Assembly: GCA_025356445.1 (NCBI GenBank)
Contig: JANXSZ010000016.1
Location: forward strand, 49,398-113,397
DNA length: 64,000 nucleotides
Reading direction: 5' to 3'
Origin: Betaproteobacteria bacterium
Lineage (GTDB): Bacteria; Pseudomonadota; Gammaproteobacteria; Burkholderiales; Burkholderiaceae_C
Shown: positions 52,277 through 60,527 of the stretch, one piece after another
How the letters are laid out: the number at the start of each line of letters is the position of its first letter
Numbering within the stretch: position 1 is the stretch's first letter
Notes under the pieces: generated by a model
The model's input: the letters and a program-made list of their open reading frames with translations, nothing else
What the model was told of the DNA's origin: nothing
The model's database searches: none
Made by a program: the position numbers and the translations under genes

Positions 52277-53209
52277 ATGGAAACCAAATGGCTTGAGGAC
52301 TTTGTGAGCCTCGCTGAAACCCGTAGCTTCAGCCGCTCTGCTACGCTGCGCCACGTCACCCAACCCGCGTTCTCACGCCGCATCCAGGCGCTGGAGGCTT
52401 GGGCTGGTACCGATCTGGTAGACCGCAGTTCGTACCCCACACGTCTCACGATTGCGGGTGAAACGCTGTATTCGCAGTCGCTGGAAATGTTGCAGGCGCT
52501 GCAAAGCACCCGCGCCATGCTGCGGGGTCATGCCACCGTGGGTGAAGACGTGATCGAGTTTGCTGTACCGCACAGCTTGGCGTTCACGTTTTTCCCCGCT
52601 TGGGTGACGCGCCTGCGCGAAGACTTTGGCCTTATCAAAAGTCGCTTGATTGCCCTCAATGTGCATGATGCGGTGATGCGGTTGGTAGAGGGTAATTGCG
52701 ATCTGTTAATCGCCTTTCATCACCCCTCACAGCCTTACCAGCTGGACGCTGATCGCTATGAAATGGTGAGTTTGGGCCAGGAAGTTTTGGCACCCTATGT
52801 GCGCCCCAACGCCGATGGCGAGCCGCTCTACCGCCTGCCGGGTCGTGCAGGGCAGCTGCTGCCGTACCTGGGTTATGCGCCTGGGGCCTACCTGGGGCGG
52901 TTGGTTGACTTGCTGTTGAAGCAGTCTCGCACCGCCATTCACTTGGATCGGGTGTACGAAACCGATATGGCGGAAGGCCTCAAGGCGATGGCGATGGAAG
53001 GGCATGGGATTGCATTTTTGCCTTCAAGTGCAGTGAAAAAAGAGCTTCGCGCCAAAAAGCTGGTGAGCGCCATGACGGCAGATACCCCCGAACTGGCGTT
53101 AAAGCTCGATATTCGCGCTTACCGTGAAAAACCGCTGGGCAAAGAGGCTGCCAAGGGGACAGCGCAGGCTTTGTGGACGTATTTGGCGGCGAATGCGGTG
53201 CCGTCTTGA
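52277..53209 (+). CDS. LysR-type regulator, HypT/YjiE-like
   Basis: 310 residues from ATG 52277. N-terminus METKWLEDFVSLAETRSFSRSATLRHVTQPAFSRRIQALEAW (in part) with W at positions typical of the HypT (QseD/YjiE) subgroup, which responds to hypochlorite in E. coli; hypochlorite sensing here is not established. The effector domain begins near residue 90. Divergent from the TctC receptor gene, which may be its target. Confidence 0.85.
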   Translation: METKWLEDFVSLAETRSFSRSATLRHVTQPAFSRRIQALEAWAGTDLVDRSSYPTRLTIAGETLYSQSLEMLQALQSTRAMLRGHATVGEDVIEFAVPHSLAFTFFPAWVTRLREDFGLIKSRLIALNVHDAVMRLVEGNCDLLIAFHHPSQPYQLDADRYEMVSLGQEVLAPYVRPNADGEPLYRLPGRAGQLLPYLGYAPGAYLGRLVDLLLKQSRTAIHLDRVYETDMAEGLKAMAMEGHGIAFLPSSAVKKELRAKKLVSAMTADTPELALKLDIRAYREKPLGKEAAKGTAQALWTYLAANAVPS

Positions 53210-53363
53210 GGTGCGCCGGCGTGGGCTTGAACCACGGTAGACGGTGCATTTTGAATCTATAAATTTTTTGCATAACTGTTTCAGCAAAGGGCATTGGTAT
53301 TTTCAAGGGCTTCTCATTACAGTTCAGTGACTTGTAACCCCCTGTCAACCTACTGGAGTCCGA

Positions 53364-54761
53364 ATGACTGTTGCTACCCGCACTGAGCACGATTTTTTAG
53401 GTGAGAAGCAGATCCCGATCACCGCCTATTGGGGTGTTCATACGGCCCGCGCTGTTGAAAATTTCCCTATTTCCGGTACGCCTATCTCGGCCATGCCGGA
53501 TTTGATCCGGGCCTTTGGTTTTGTCAAAAAAGCGGCGGCACGTACCAATGTTGAGCTGGGTGCTCTTAGCCAGGAGCGCGCTGACGCTATCATTTCGGCG
53601 TGCAATGACCTGATTAACGGCTTGCACCACAGCGAATTTGTGGTGGACGTGATCCAGGGCGGTGCAGGCACATCCACCAACATGAACGCCAATGAGGTGA
53701 TCGCCAATATCGCTTTGGAGAAACTGGGCCATGCCAAGGGCGCGTATGACGTGCTGCACCCCAACGACCACGTGAACGCGTCGCAAAGTACCAATGATGT
53801 GTACCCCACCGCCGTGCGCCTGTCGCTGTGGTTCGCCATCAGCGGTTTATTGGATGCCATGGCTGAACTCCGGGCAGGGTTTGCCCTGAAAGCGTATGAG
53901 TTCAAGGACGTGCTCAAAATTGGCCGCACCCAACTGCAAGATGCGGTGCCCATGACGTTGGGCCAAGAGTTTTCCACCTACGCAGTGATGATCGAAGAAG
54001 ACGAGGCTCGCCTGCGTGAAGCCCGTGCGCTGATCGAGGAGATCAACCTCGGTGCCACGGCTATCGGCACTGGTATCAACACGCCGCGCGGCTACGCTGA
54101 AATGGCTTGCCGCTATCTGGCTGTCGAAAGCGGTGTGCCTGTGAAAAAGGCGGGTAATTTGATTGAGGCGACGCAAGATACGGGCGCCTTTGTGCAGCTC
54201 TCGGGGGTCTTGAAGCGTGTGGCCACCAAACTCAGCAAAATTTGCAACGATTTACGCTTGCTCTCCAGTGGCCCGCAAGCCGGGTTTGGCGATATCAAAC
54301 TGCCGCCTCGGCAAGCCGGCTCCAGCATCATGCCGGGCAAGGTCAACCCCGTGATCCCCGAGGTGGTGAACCAGGTGGCTTTCGAGGTGATCGGCAATGA
54401 CATGACGGTCACCATGGCCTCAGAAGCCGGGCAGTTGCAGCTCAATGCGTTCGAACCCATCATGGGGTGGAGCCTCTTCAAAAGCATTCAGCATTTGAAC
54501 CACGGCTGCCGCACGCTGTTGGTGAACTGCGTGGTGGACATCGAGGCCAACCACGAGTTGCTGGCCAAGCGGGTGCGTGAATCGGTGACACTGGTGACGG
54601 CGCTGAACCCGATCATTGGTTACGAAAAATCGGCATTAATCGCTAAAACCGCCATTGCGACGGGTAAGCCGATTGGTGACGTGGCTGAGTCACTGGGCAT
54701 CATGACAGTGGCTGAGTTGGAGGCTTTGTTGGTGCCTGATAAGCTGACTCGTCCAAATTGA
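53364..54761 (+). CDS. aspA: Aspartate ammonia-lyase
   Basis: 465 residues. Reversible deamination of L-aspartate to fumarate and ammonia. The fumarase/aspartase signature GSSIMPGKVNPVIPEVVNQ (about 315-333) contains the catalytic Ser in the mobile loop; TSTNMNANEVIAN and HPNDHVNASQSTND contribute to the active site. RBS CTGGAG precedes the ATG. Followed by the glutamate/aspartate ABC transporter, so uptake and use of aspartate are linked. Confidence 0.95.
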   Translation: MTVATRTEHDFLGEKQIPITAYWGVHTARAVENFPISGTPISAMPDLIRAFGFVKKAAARTNVELGALSQERADAIISACNDLINGLHHSEFVVDVIQGGAGTSTNMNANEVIANIALEKLGHAKGAYDVLHPNDHVNASQSTNDVYPTAVRLSLWFAISGLLDAMAELRAGFALKAYEFKDVLKIGRTQLQDAVPMTLGQEFSTYAVMIEEDEARLREARALIEEINLGATAIGTGINTPRGYAEMACRYLAVESGVPVKKAGNLIEATQDTGAFVQLSGVLKRVATKLSKICNDLRLLSSGPQAGFGDIKLPPRQAGSSIMPGKVNPVIPEVVNQVAFEVIGNDMTVTMASEAGQLQLNAFEPIMGWSLFKSIQHLNHGCRTLLVNCVVDIEANHELLAKRVRESVTLVTALNPIIGYEKSALIAKTAIATGKPIGDVAESLGIMTVAELEALLVPDKLTRPN

Positions 54762-54794
54762 TTCGCTTATTGCGTTAACTCAAAGCGCTTAAAG

Positions 54795-54810
54795 TGGCAT
54801 GAAAATTGCC
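54795..54810 (+). promoter_or_regulatory. Candidate sigma-54 (-24/-12) promoter before gltI
   Basis: TGGCATGAAAATTGCC matches the sigma-54 consensus (TGGCACG-N4-TTGCW) with the GG of -24 (54796-54797) and GC of -12 (54808-54809) exactly 12 bp apart. Predicted start near 54821, leaving about 130 bp of leader before the gltI ATG. This fits nitrogen- or amino-acid-controlled expression as described for Pseudomonas aat/AauR (comparison is inference). Confidence 0.7.
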
Positions 54811-54949
54811 ACTGCTGAAGAAGGAAGTCGCTCCAATGGCGTCCAAGACAAACCCCTCCGGGAATGTCCGGGTGATACATCAGGTGCTTCAAACTTAAAA
54901 TTACACGTTACGTTGCTATTGTTTTTATAGTTTCACAAAAGGAATTTTC

Positions 54950-55849
54950 ATGAAGAAATCATTGATCGCATTGGCTCTTTTTGCAGTTGCAGGCGGTGCA
55001 TTCGCACAGGCTAACGACACCATTGCCAAGGCCAAAGCCTCCGGTGTTATCACCATGGGCGTTCGCGATTCTTCGGGCGCGTTGTCTTACACCTTGGGCG
55101 ATGGCAAATACACCGGCTACCACTATGAGATTTGTCAGCACGTGATTGCCGATCTCGAAAAAGCAGTCGGTAAGAAGCTGGAAGTGAAGTACGTGCCTGT
55201 AACCTCACAAAACCGTATCCCCTTGGTGCAAAACGGCACGGTGGACATCGAGTGCGGCTCCACCACCAACAACGCGACACGCCAAAAAGACGTGTCCTTC
55301 CTGGCTACCACGTTCGTTGAAGAAGTTCGTATTGCTGTGAAAGCCAACTCAGGTATCACTGCTATTGCTCAGCTGAACGGCAAAAACGTGGCAACCACCA
55401 CCGGCACTACATCGGTGCAAACACTGCGCAAGAACGAGCGCGCGACGGGCGTGGACTTCAAAGAAATTTTTGGCAAAGACCACTCGGACAGCTTCTTGCT
55501 GCTTGAATCCGGCCGCGCTGATGCGTTCGTGATGGACGGTGCCATTTTGGCTGGCAACATCGCCACCGCCAAGAGCCCTGCGGACTTCAAAATCGTGGGT
55601 GAAGTGCTCAGCGTTGAACCCATCGCCATCATGATCCGCAAAGACGACCCGGCTTTCAAGAAACTGGGTGACGACACCGTCAAAGGCATGATGAAGTCTG
55701 GCGAAATGGCTAAGTTGTGGGACAAGTGGTTCATGCAGCCCATCCCCCCCAAGAACACCCGTGTCGGCTACGCTGCCAGCGAAAGCACCAAGGCCGCTTG
55801 GGCCAACCCCAATGACAAACCCATGGAAGACTACGCCGCCAAGAAGTAA
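54950..55849 (+). CDS. gltI: Glutamate/aspartate ABC transporter substrate-binding protein
   Basis: 299 residues. Sec signal peptide (KKSLIALALFAVAGGAFAQ) and a type II binding fold with GVRDSSGALSYTLGDGKYTGYHYEIC (in part), the ECGSTTNNATRQKDVSFL anion-binding stretch and GTTSVQTLRKNER. Close in length and motif order to E. coli GltI. First gene of gltIJKL; an AAGGAA-like RBS lies before the ATG. Confidence 0.93.
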   Translation: MKKSLIALALFAVAGGAFAQANDTIAKAKASGVITMGVRDSSGALSYTLGDGKYTGYHYEICQHVIADLEKAVGKKLEVKYVPVTSQNRIPLVQNGTVDIECGSTTNNATRQKDVSFLATTFVEEVRIAVKANSGITAIAQLNGKNVATTTGTTSVQTLRKNERATGVDFKEIFGKDHSDSFLLLESGRADAFVMDGAILAGNIATAKSPADFKIVGEVLSVEPIAIMIRKDDPAFKKLGDDTVKGMMKSGEMAKLWDKWFMQPIPPKNTRVGYAASESTKAAWANPNDKPMEDYAAKK

Positions 55850-55931
55850 TTTCGCAAGAAGTCACAGGGGGCTGATGTGTGCCGATGTGACTTCTTGACG
55901 TTGTGTTTTTAACTTCTTGACGGAGATTTGT

Positions 55932-56654
55932 ATGGTCGGTGATTGGCAGGTATTTCTACAAGACGACGGGAGTGGGCGAACCTACCTGTCGTGGATGATG
56001 GACGCATGGGGCTGGACGTTGTCCGTCGCTGGCTGTTCATGGGTGATTGCGGTGGTGATGGGGGCGCTCATGGGCACCCTGCGCACTTTGCCTAACAGCC
56101 CATGGTTGGTGCGCTTGGCCAACTGCTGGGTCGAGCTGTTTCGCAATATCCCGATATTGGTACAGCTTTTCCTGTGGTACTTCGTGCTGCCCAAGATATT
56201 TCCTGCGATGCAGGCGATACCCGGATTCTTGTTGGTGGTGTTTGGCTTGGGGTTCTTTACCTCTGCCCGTATCGCTGAGCAGGTGCGCGCGGGTGTTCAG
56301 GCTTTGCCCAAAGGCCAGCGTTATGCCGGTATGGCAGTAGGTTTCACCACCTTCCAAACCTACCGTTACGTGATCTTGCCCATGGCGTTTCGCATCATCT
56401 TGCCGCCACTCACCAGCGAATCCATGAACTTGCTGAAGAACTCTTCAGTGGCGTTTGCGGTGTCGATTGCTGAACTCACATTCTTTTTTACCCAAGCGGC
56501 GGAAGAAACCTCACGCGGTGTTGAAATTTTCGTGGTGGTCACGCTGTTGTACGCGGCTTCGGCTTTTGCTGTGAACCGGGTCATGGCCTTTGTAGAGAAA
56601 AAGCTCCAAATCCCCGGCTTCATCGTCGCGGGTGGTACGGGCGGGGGGCATTGA
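55932..56654 (+). CDS. gltJ: Glutamate/aspartate ABC transporter permease GltJ
   Basis: 240 residues from ATG 55932, preceded by CGGAG (55921-55925). HisM/GltJ-type inner-membrane protein with about five helices and the coupling EAA motif ALPKGQRYAGMAVGFTTFQTYRYVILP (in part; about 125-145). The stop (TGA, 56652-56654) is one base before the gltK ATG. Confidence 0.92.
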   Translation: MVGDWQVFLQDDGSGRTYLSWMMDAWGWTLSVAGCSWVIAVVMGALMGTLRTLPNSPWLVRLANCWVELFRNIPILVQLFLWYFVLPKIFPAMQAIPGFLLVVFGLGFFTSARIAEQVRAGVQALPKGQRYAGMAVGFTTFQTYRYVILPMAFRIILPPLTSESMNLLKNSSVAFAVSIAELTFFFTQAAEETSRGVEIFVVVTLLYAASAFAVNRVMAFVEKKLQIPGFIVAGGTGGGH

Positions 56655-56655
56655 C

Positions 56656-57324
56656 ATGGGCGGCTTAGACTTAAGTTTCTTCAACTTCGAGATCATCACC
56701 AAGTTCGTGATGAAGGGCTTTCTGTTCAGCGTGGAGCTGACAGCGATAGCCACCATTGGTGGTATCTTCTTTGGCACCTTGCTCGCGCTGATGCGCTTGT
56801 CTGGCAAAAAAGCCTTGATGATCCCCGCCACCATCTACGTCAACGGCATGCGCTCGGTACCGCTGGTGATGGTGATTTTGGGTTTCTTCTTGCTGATTCC
56901 GTTCCTGATCGGTCGACCGATTGGTGCGGAGTTGTCGGCCATCATTACCTTCATTGCTTTTGAATGCGCTTACTTCAGCGAAATCATGCGTGCAGGCATC
57001 CAGTCCATTCCCCGTGGGCAGGTGCATGCGGGTCAAGCGGTGGGCATGACCTATGCGCAAAACATGAAGCTGGTCGTGCTTCCCCAGGCGTTTCGCAACA
57101 TGCTGCCGGTGCTGCTCACGCAGACCATCATCTTGTTCCAGGACACCTCGCTGGTGTACGCCATTGGTGCCTATGACTTGCTGAAAGGTTTTGTGACCGC
57201 AGGCAAGATTTATGGTCGCCCTGAAGAAGCGTACCTGCTGGCTGCCGTGGTTTATTTTGTGATCTGCTATGGCCTGTCTTACGCGGTCAAAAAATTGCAG
57301 GCCAAGATTGCCATCATTCGCTAA
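56656..57324 (+). CDS. gltK: Glutamate/aspartate ABC transporter permease GltK
   Basis: 222 residues from ATG 56656, directly after the gltJ stop. The EAA coupling motif is [27 protein letters not shown] (in part; about 120-140), and five membrane helices are visible. Forms the heterodimeric permease with GltJ. Confidence 0.92.
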   Translation: MGGLDLSFFNFEIITKFVMKGFLFSVELTAIATIGGIFFGTLLALMRLSGKKALMIPATIYVNGMRSVPLVMVILGFFLLIPFLIGRPIGAELSAIITFIAFECAYFSEIMRAGIQSIPRGQVHAGQAVGMTYAQNMKLVVLPQAFRNMLPVLLTQTIILFQDTSLVYAIGAYDLLKGFVTAGKIYGRPEEAYLLAAVVYFVICYGLSYAVKKLQAKIAIIR

Positions 57325-57359
57325 CCGGTCAGAACTCATCAGAACTTTGGAGTCTCTTC

Positions 57360-58097
57360 ATGATTGAAATTAAAAACGTATCCAAGTGGTATGGCCCGGT
57401 ACAGGTGCTGAATAACTGCAACGTCAGCATCAAAAAAGGTGATGTGGTGGTGGTGTGTGGCCCTTCAGGCTCAGGAAAATCCACGCTGATTAAAACTGTG
57501 AACGCGCTGGAACCCTTCCAGAAGGGCGAAATCTTTGTTGATGGCACGCCTTTGCACGACCCCAAGACCGACCTGCCCAAGCTGCGCAGTCGCGTCGGCA
57601 TGGTGTTCCAGCACTTCGAACTGTTCCCCCATTTGAGCGTGACAGAAAATCTGACCATTGCCCAAATCAAGGTGCTGGGCCGCAGCGCTGACGATGCCAA
57701 AGTGCGTGGCCTCAAGATGTTGGACCGCGTGGGTCTGATGGCGCACAAAGACAAGTTCCCCGGTCAGCTCTCCGGTGGTCAGCAGCAGCGCGTGGCCATT
57801 GCCCGCGCGCTCAGCATGGATCCGATGGTGATGTTGTTTGACGAACCCACTTCCGCGCTTGATCCTGAGATGGTGGGCGAAGTCCTGGACGTGATGGTCA
57901 CGCTTGCCAAAGAAGGCATGACGATGATGTGCGTCACCCACGAAATGGGTTTCGCCCGCAAAGTAGCCAGCCGCGTGATCTTCATCGACGTGGGCGGCAA
58001 AATTTTGGAAGACTGCACCAAAGACGACTTCTTCAATAACCTGGAAGCCCGCCAGCCGCGTACCAAAGACTTTTTGAACAAAATCCTGCAGCATTGA
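57360..58097 (+). CDS. gltL: Glutamate/aspartate ABC transporter ATPase GltL
   Basis: 245 residues. Walker [13 protein letters not shown] (about 36-47), signature [15 protein letters not shown], Walker [16 protein letters not shown], switch His in VTHEMGFA. Last gene of the transporter operon, ended by the strong hairpin terminator at 58118. Confidence 0.94.
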   Translation: MIEIKNVSKWYGPVQVLNNCNVSIKKGDVVVVCGPSGSGKSTLIKTVNALEPFQKGEIFVDGTPLHDPKTDLPKLRSRVGMVFQHFELFPHLSVTENLTIAQIKVLGRSADDAKVRGLKMLDRVGLMAHKDKFPGQLSGGQQQRVAIARALSMDPMVMLFDEPTSALDPEMVGEVLDVMVTLAKEGMTMMCVTHEMGFARKVASRVIFIDVGGKILEDCTKDDFFNNLEARQPRTKDFLNKILQH

Positions 58098-58117
58098 CCG
58101 GCCACTGCTCCTGCATC

Positions 58118-58142
58118 AGGCACCTTCGGGTGCCTTTTTTGT
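58118..58142 (+). terminator. Rho-independent terminator of gltIJKL operon
   Basis: AGGCACC-TTCG-GGTGCCT (58118-58135) with a stable tetraloop, followed by a run of T. A textbook intrinsic terminator 21 bp after gltL. Confidence 0.92.
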
Positions 58143-58192
58143 TTGCCTTTGTGGGGATACCCACCGGCTGTTGCAGCCGGTAGACTTGGCCT

Positions 58193-58634
58193 ATGTTTAA
58201 TTTTTCCACTCTGCGGTGTGGTTTTTGGGGTCTTGCCTTGGCGTTGTTGCTGCCCGCATGCGCAAGCCTGCCTGGCAGCCCGGTACGTCCTGTGTCGGTC
58301 GCCATCACCGATTACGCCCAAAGCCCGCTTGCCGCCATCGCCGCCCCTGTGTTGGACGCTGATTGGACGTCTTCATCGTCGGCCCGGTGGTGCGCGATCT
58401 GTCCAGTACGTTTGACGGCTACTGGAACAGCGACCACGCCTACCCCATCGCCACCATCGTCTCGACCAGCACGTCAAACTCAGCTCCGATGGTCAATCTG
58501 TGGAATGGATTGAAGAAGACGTTGATGGTAATCCCCGCACCAACATCGTCCACCACGAAGAGCCCGAAACCACCACATGGCTGCGCTTCAAAGTGTGGCT
58601 GCTGAGCAAATTTGTGCCTGAAGGCGAACTCTGA
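58193..58634 (+). pseudogene. Remnant of phospholipase D-like cardiolipin synthase (ClsC type)
   Basis: Three pieces of one protein family survive in sequence order but different frames. First, 58193 to about 58360 encodes a lipoprotein-like N-terminus (LALALLLPACASLPG). Second, about 58363-58465 in another frame gives DVFIVGPVVRDLSSTFDGYW, the middle of ClsC-type proteins. Third, 58461-58634 gives DGQSVEWIEEDVDGNPRTN and [19 protein letters not shown], the usual C-terminus, ending at TGA 58632. The HKD catalytic motifs and over 300 residues are missing, so it is dead. A hairpin ACCGGCTG-TTG-CAGCCGGT lies just upstream (58163-58181). Confidence 0.75.
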
Positions 58635-58635
58635 A

Positions 58636-59703
58636 ATGAACCCACCCATGCCCTCCAAAAATCACGATATATCCACCGAACTCACCCTCACTCGTCCTGA
58701 TGACTGGCACTTGCATGTCCGTGACGGTGTCGCCCTCGCCACCGTCGTGCCCCACACTGCCGCTCAGTTTGCCCGCGCCATCATCATGCCGAACCTGAGG
58801 CCCCCGGTGACGACTGCCGAGCAGGCGTTGGCCTACAAAGCCCGCATCCAGGCCGCTGTGCCCGCAGGTATGCAGTTCGAACCGCTGATGACGCTCTACC
58901 TGACGGACAAACTTCCGCCCGACGAGATCGTGCGTGCCAAAGCCGCTGGTGTGGTCGCCGCCAAGCTCTACCCTGCTGGGGCCACCACCAACAGCGATGC
59001 CGGTGTCACCGATTTGCGCCGCGTCTACAAGACGCTGGAAGCCATGCAACGTGAAGGCTTACTGCTGTTGGTGCATGGTGAAGTCACCTCGCCTGACATC
59101 GACCTGTTTGACCGCGAAGCGGTGTTCATCGACACGCAATTGATCCCGTTGCGCCGCGATTTTCCTGAGCTGAAAATCGTCTTCGAGCACATCACCACGA
59201 AAGAAGCCGCCCACTACGTGCGCGATGCTGATCCCTTCACCGCCGCCACCCTCACTGCCCACCACCTGCTGTACAACCGCAACGCCATCTTCACGGGCGG
59301 TATCCGTCCCCACTACTACTGCTTGCCCGTGTTGAAGCGCGAAACCCACCGCGTTGCCTTGGTTGAAGCCGCGACCAGTGGCAGCACCAAATTTTTCTTG
59401 GGGACCGACAGTGCCCCTCACCCCGCAGCGCTGAAAGAGCACGCCAGTGGCTGCGCCGGTTGTTACACAGCCCATGCAGCGATCGAGATGTACGCCGAAG
59501 CCTTCGATGTTGCAGGCGCACTGGACAAACTGGAAGCCTTCGCCAGCTTCAATGGGCCCGATTTCTACAACTTGCCGCGCAATACCAGCACCATCACCTT
59601 GAAGCGCGAAAGCTGGACGCCGCCAGAGAGTTTCACTTTTGGGGATGCCGAGCTGAAGCCCTTGCGTTCAGGCGAAGCCTTGCCGTGGAAGTTGGTGGGT
59701 TGA
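58636..59703 (+). CDS. pyrC: Dihydroorotase
   Basis: 355 residues from ATG 58636 (ATG 58648 is an alternative; the frame from 58612 overlaps the remnant). Cyclises carbamoyl aspartate to dihydroorotate in pyrimidine synthesis. Zinc ligands HLH in [10 protein letters not shown], the carbamylated Lys in [16 protein letters not shown] (about 105-110), His in VHGEV and FEHITT, and the catalytic Asp in GTDSAPH. It is the type I (PyrC) enzyme, which works without aspartate transcarbamoylase. Confidence 0.95.
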   Translation: MNPPMPSKNHDISTELTLTRPDDWHLHVRDGVALATVVPHTAAQFARAIIMPNLRPPVTTAEQALAYKARIQAAVPAGMQFEPLMTLYLTDKLPPDEIVRAKAAGVVAAKLYPAGATTNSDAGVTDLRRVYKTLEAMQREGLLLLVHGEVTSPDIDLFDREAVFIDTQLIPLRRDFPELKIVFEHITTKEAAHYVRDADPFTAATLTAHHLLYNRNAIFTGGIRPHYYCLPVLKRETHRVALVEAATSGSTKFFLGTDSAPHPAALKEHASGCAGCYTAHAAIEMYAEAFDVAGALDKLEAFASFNGPDFYNLPRNTSTITLKRESWTPPESFTFGDAELKPLRSGEALPWKLVG

Positions 59704-59705
59704 CG

Positions 59706-60527
59706 GTGCTTGCCTGCAACTGGGTCATGCCCTGGTTGCAGCCTTATCAGTCTGTCGGGCAAGTTATTGAGCGTGAATGGCGTTCGGGTCTGTCCTTACC
59801 CCAGGCCCTGAGCCATGTTCCCAACGCGCCGGTGCGCTTCGTTCCTCAAGCCGATCTACCTGCCAATCAAGCCTACGAAGACTACATTTTTCATAGCGGC
59901 TGTTGCCCTACCCGTGAGGGTTTACATGATTTTTTCAATGGCTTGTGCTGGCTGCACTTCCCCGCTACCAAGCGGCGGCTGAACCAGCTGCAGGCGGCGC
60001 ACATCAAGACTTCAGGCATCCAGCCCGTGCGCGGCCCGGTGCGCGATGCGCTTACGCTGTTTGATGAAAACGCCGCCTTCCTGCAAGCGCCACCCGCGCT
60101 GTGGGAGGCGTTGATCGCCAAAGACTGGCAGCGCTTGTTCGTCACGCTGCGCCCTTTGTGGCAAGAGGCCCAACTGCTGTTGTTCGGCCACGCCCTGCTT
60201 GAAAAGCTGGTTTCCCCACGAAAACCGATGGTGGCGCACGTCTACAGGGCTACATCAGCTATTAAAATAGGAGCGATTGGCCGTATTGGCAATATTGACT
60301 TGGCAGCGCTGGATGCTGGGCTGGCGGCGGATTTAAGCGCTGAATACCTTGCCACCAAACCCTTCGCCCCGTTGCCTGTGCTGGGTGTGCCTGGCTGGTG
60401 GGCGGCGAATGAAGAGGCTGGGTTTTATGCGGATGCGGCGGTGTTTCGGTCTGCTAAAACCGCCCGCGCCACCGCTTCTCCCACTTTGATCCCGTCTACC
60501 CCTGCCGACAGAATTCCACCTGCGTAG
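59706..60527 (+). CDS. DUF3025 family protein
   Basis: About 273 residues. The start is uncertain: GTG 59706, TTG 59700 (overlapping the pyrC stop) and ATG 59727 are all possible. I recognise DUF3025 from DFFNGLCWLHFPATKRRLNQ (about 77-96), LLFGHALLEKLVSPRK and PLPVLGVPGWW. Function unknown. Residues about 182-200 (ATSAIKIGAIGRIGNIDL) derive from dispersed repeat copy E. The last about 34 codons overlap the 3' end of the convergent flavoprotein gene, suggesting loss of the original stop codon. Confidence 0.82.
   Translation: MLACNWVMPWLQPYQSVGQVIEREWRSGLSLPQALSHVPNAPVRFVPQADLPANQAYEDYIFHSGCCPTREGLHDFFNGLCWLHFPATKRRLNQLQAAHIKTSGIQPVRGPVRDALTLFDENAAFLQAPPALWEALIAKDWQRLFVTLRPLWQEAQLLLFGHALLEKLVSPRKPMVAHVYRATSAIKIGAIGRIGNIDLAALDAGLAADLSAEYLATKPFAPLPVLGVPGWWAANEEAGFYADAAVFRSAKTARATASPTLIPSTPADRIPPA
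60249..60302 (+). repeat. Dispersed repeat, copy E, in frame inside DUF3025 gene
   Basis: GCTATTAAAATAGGAGC (60258-60274) resembles the palindromic head of copies A and G; GCCGTATTGGCAATATTGAC follows. Encodes an extra loop before LDAGLAADL. Confidence 0.42.
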
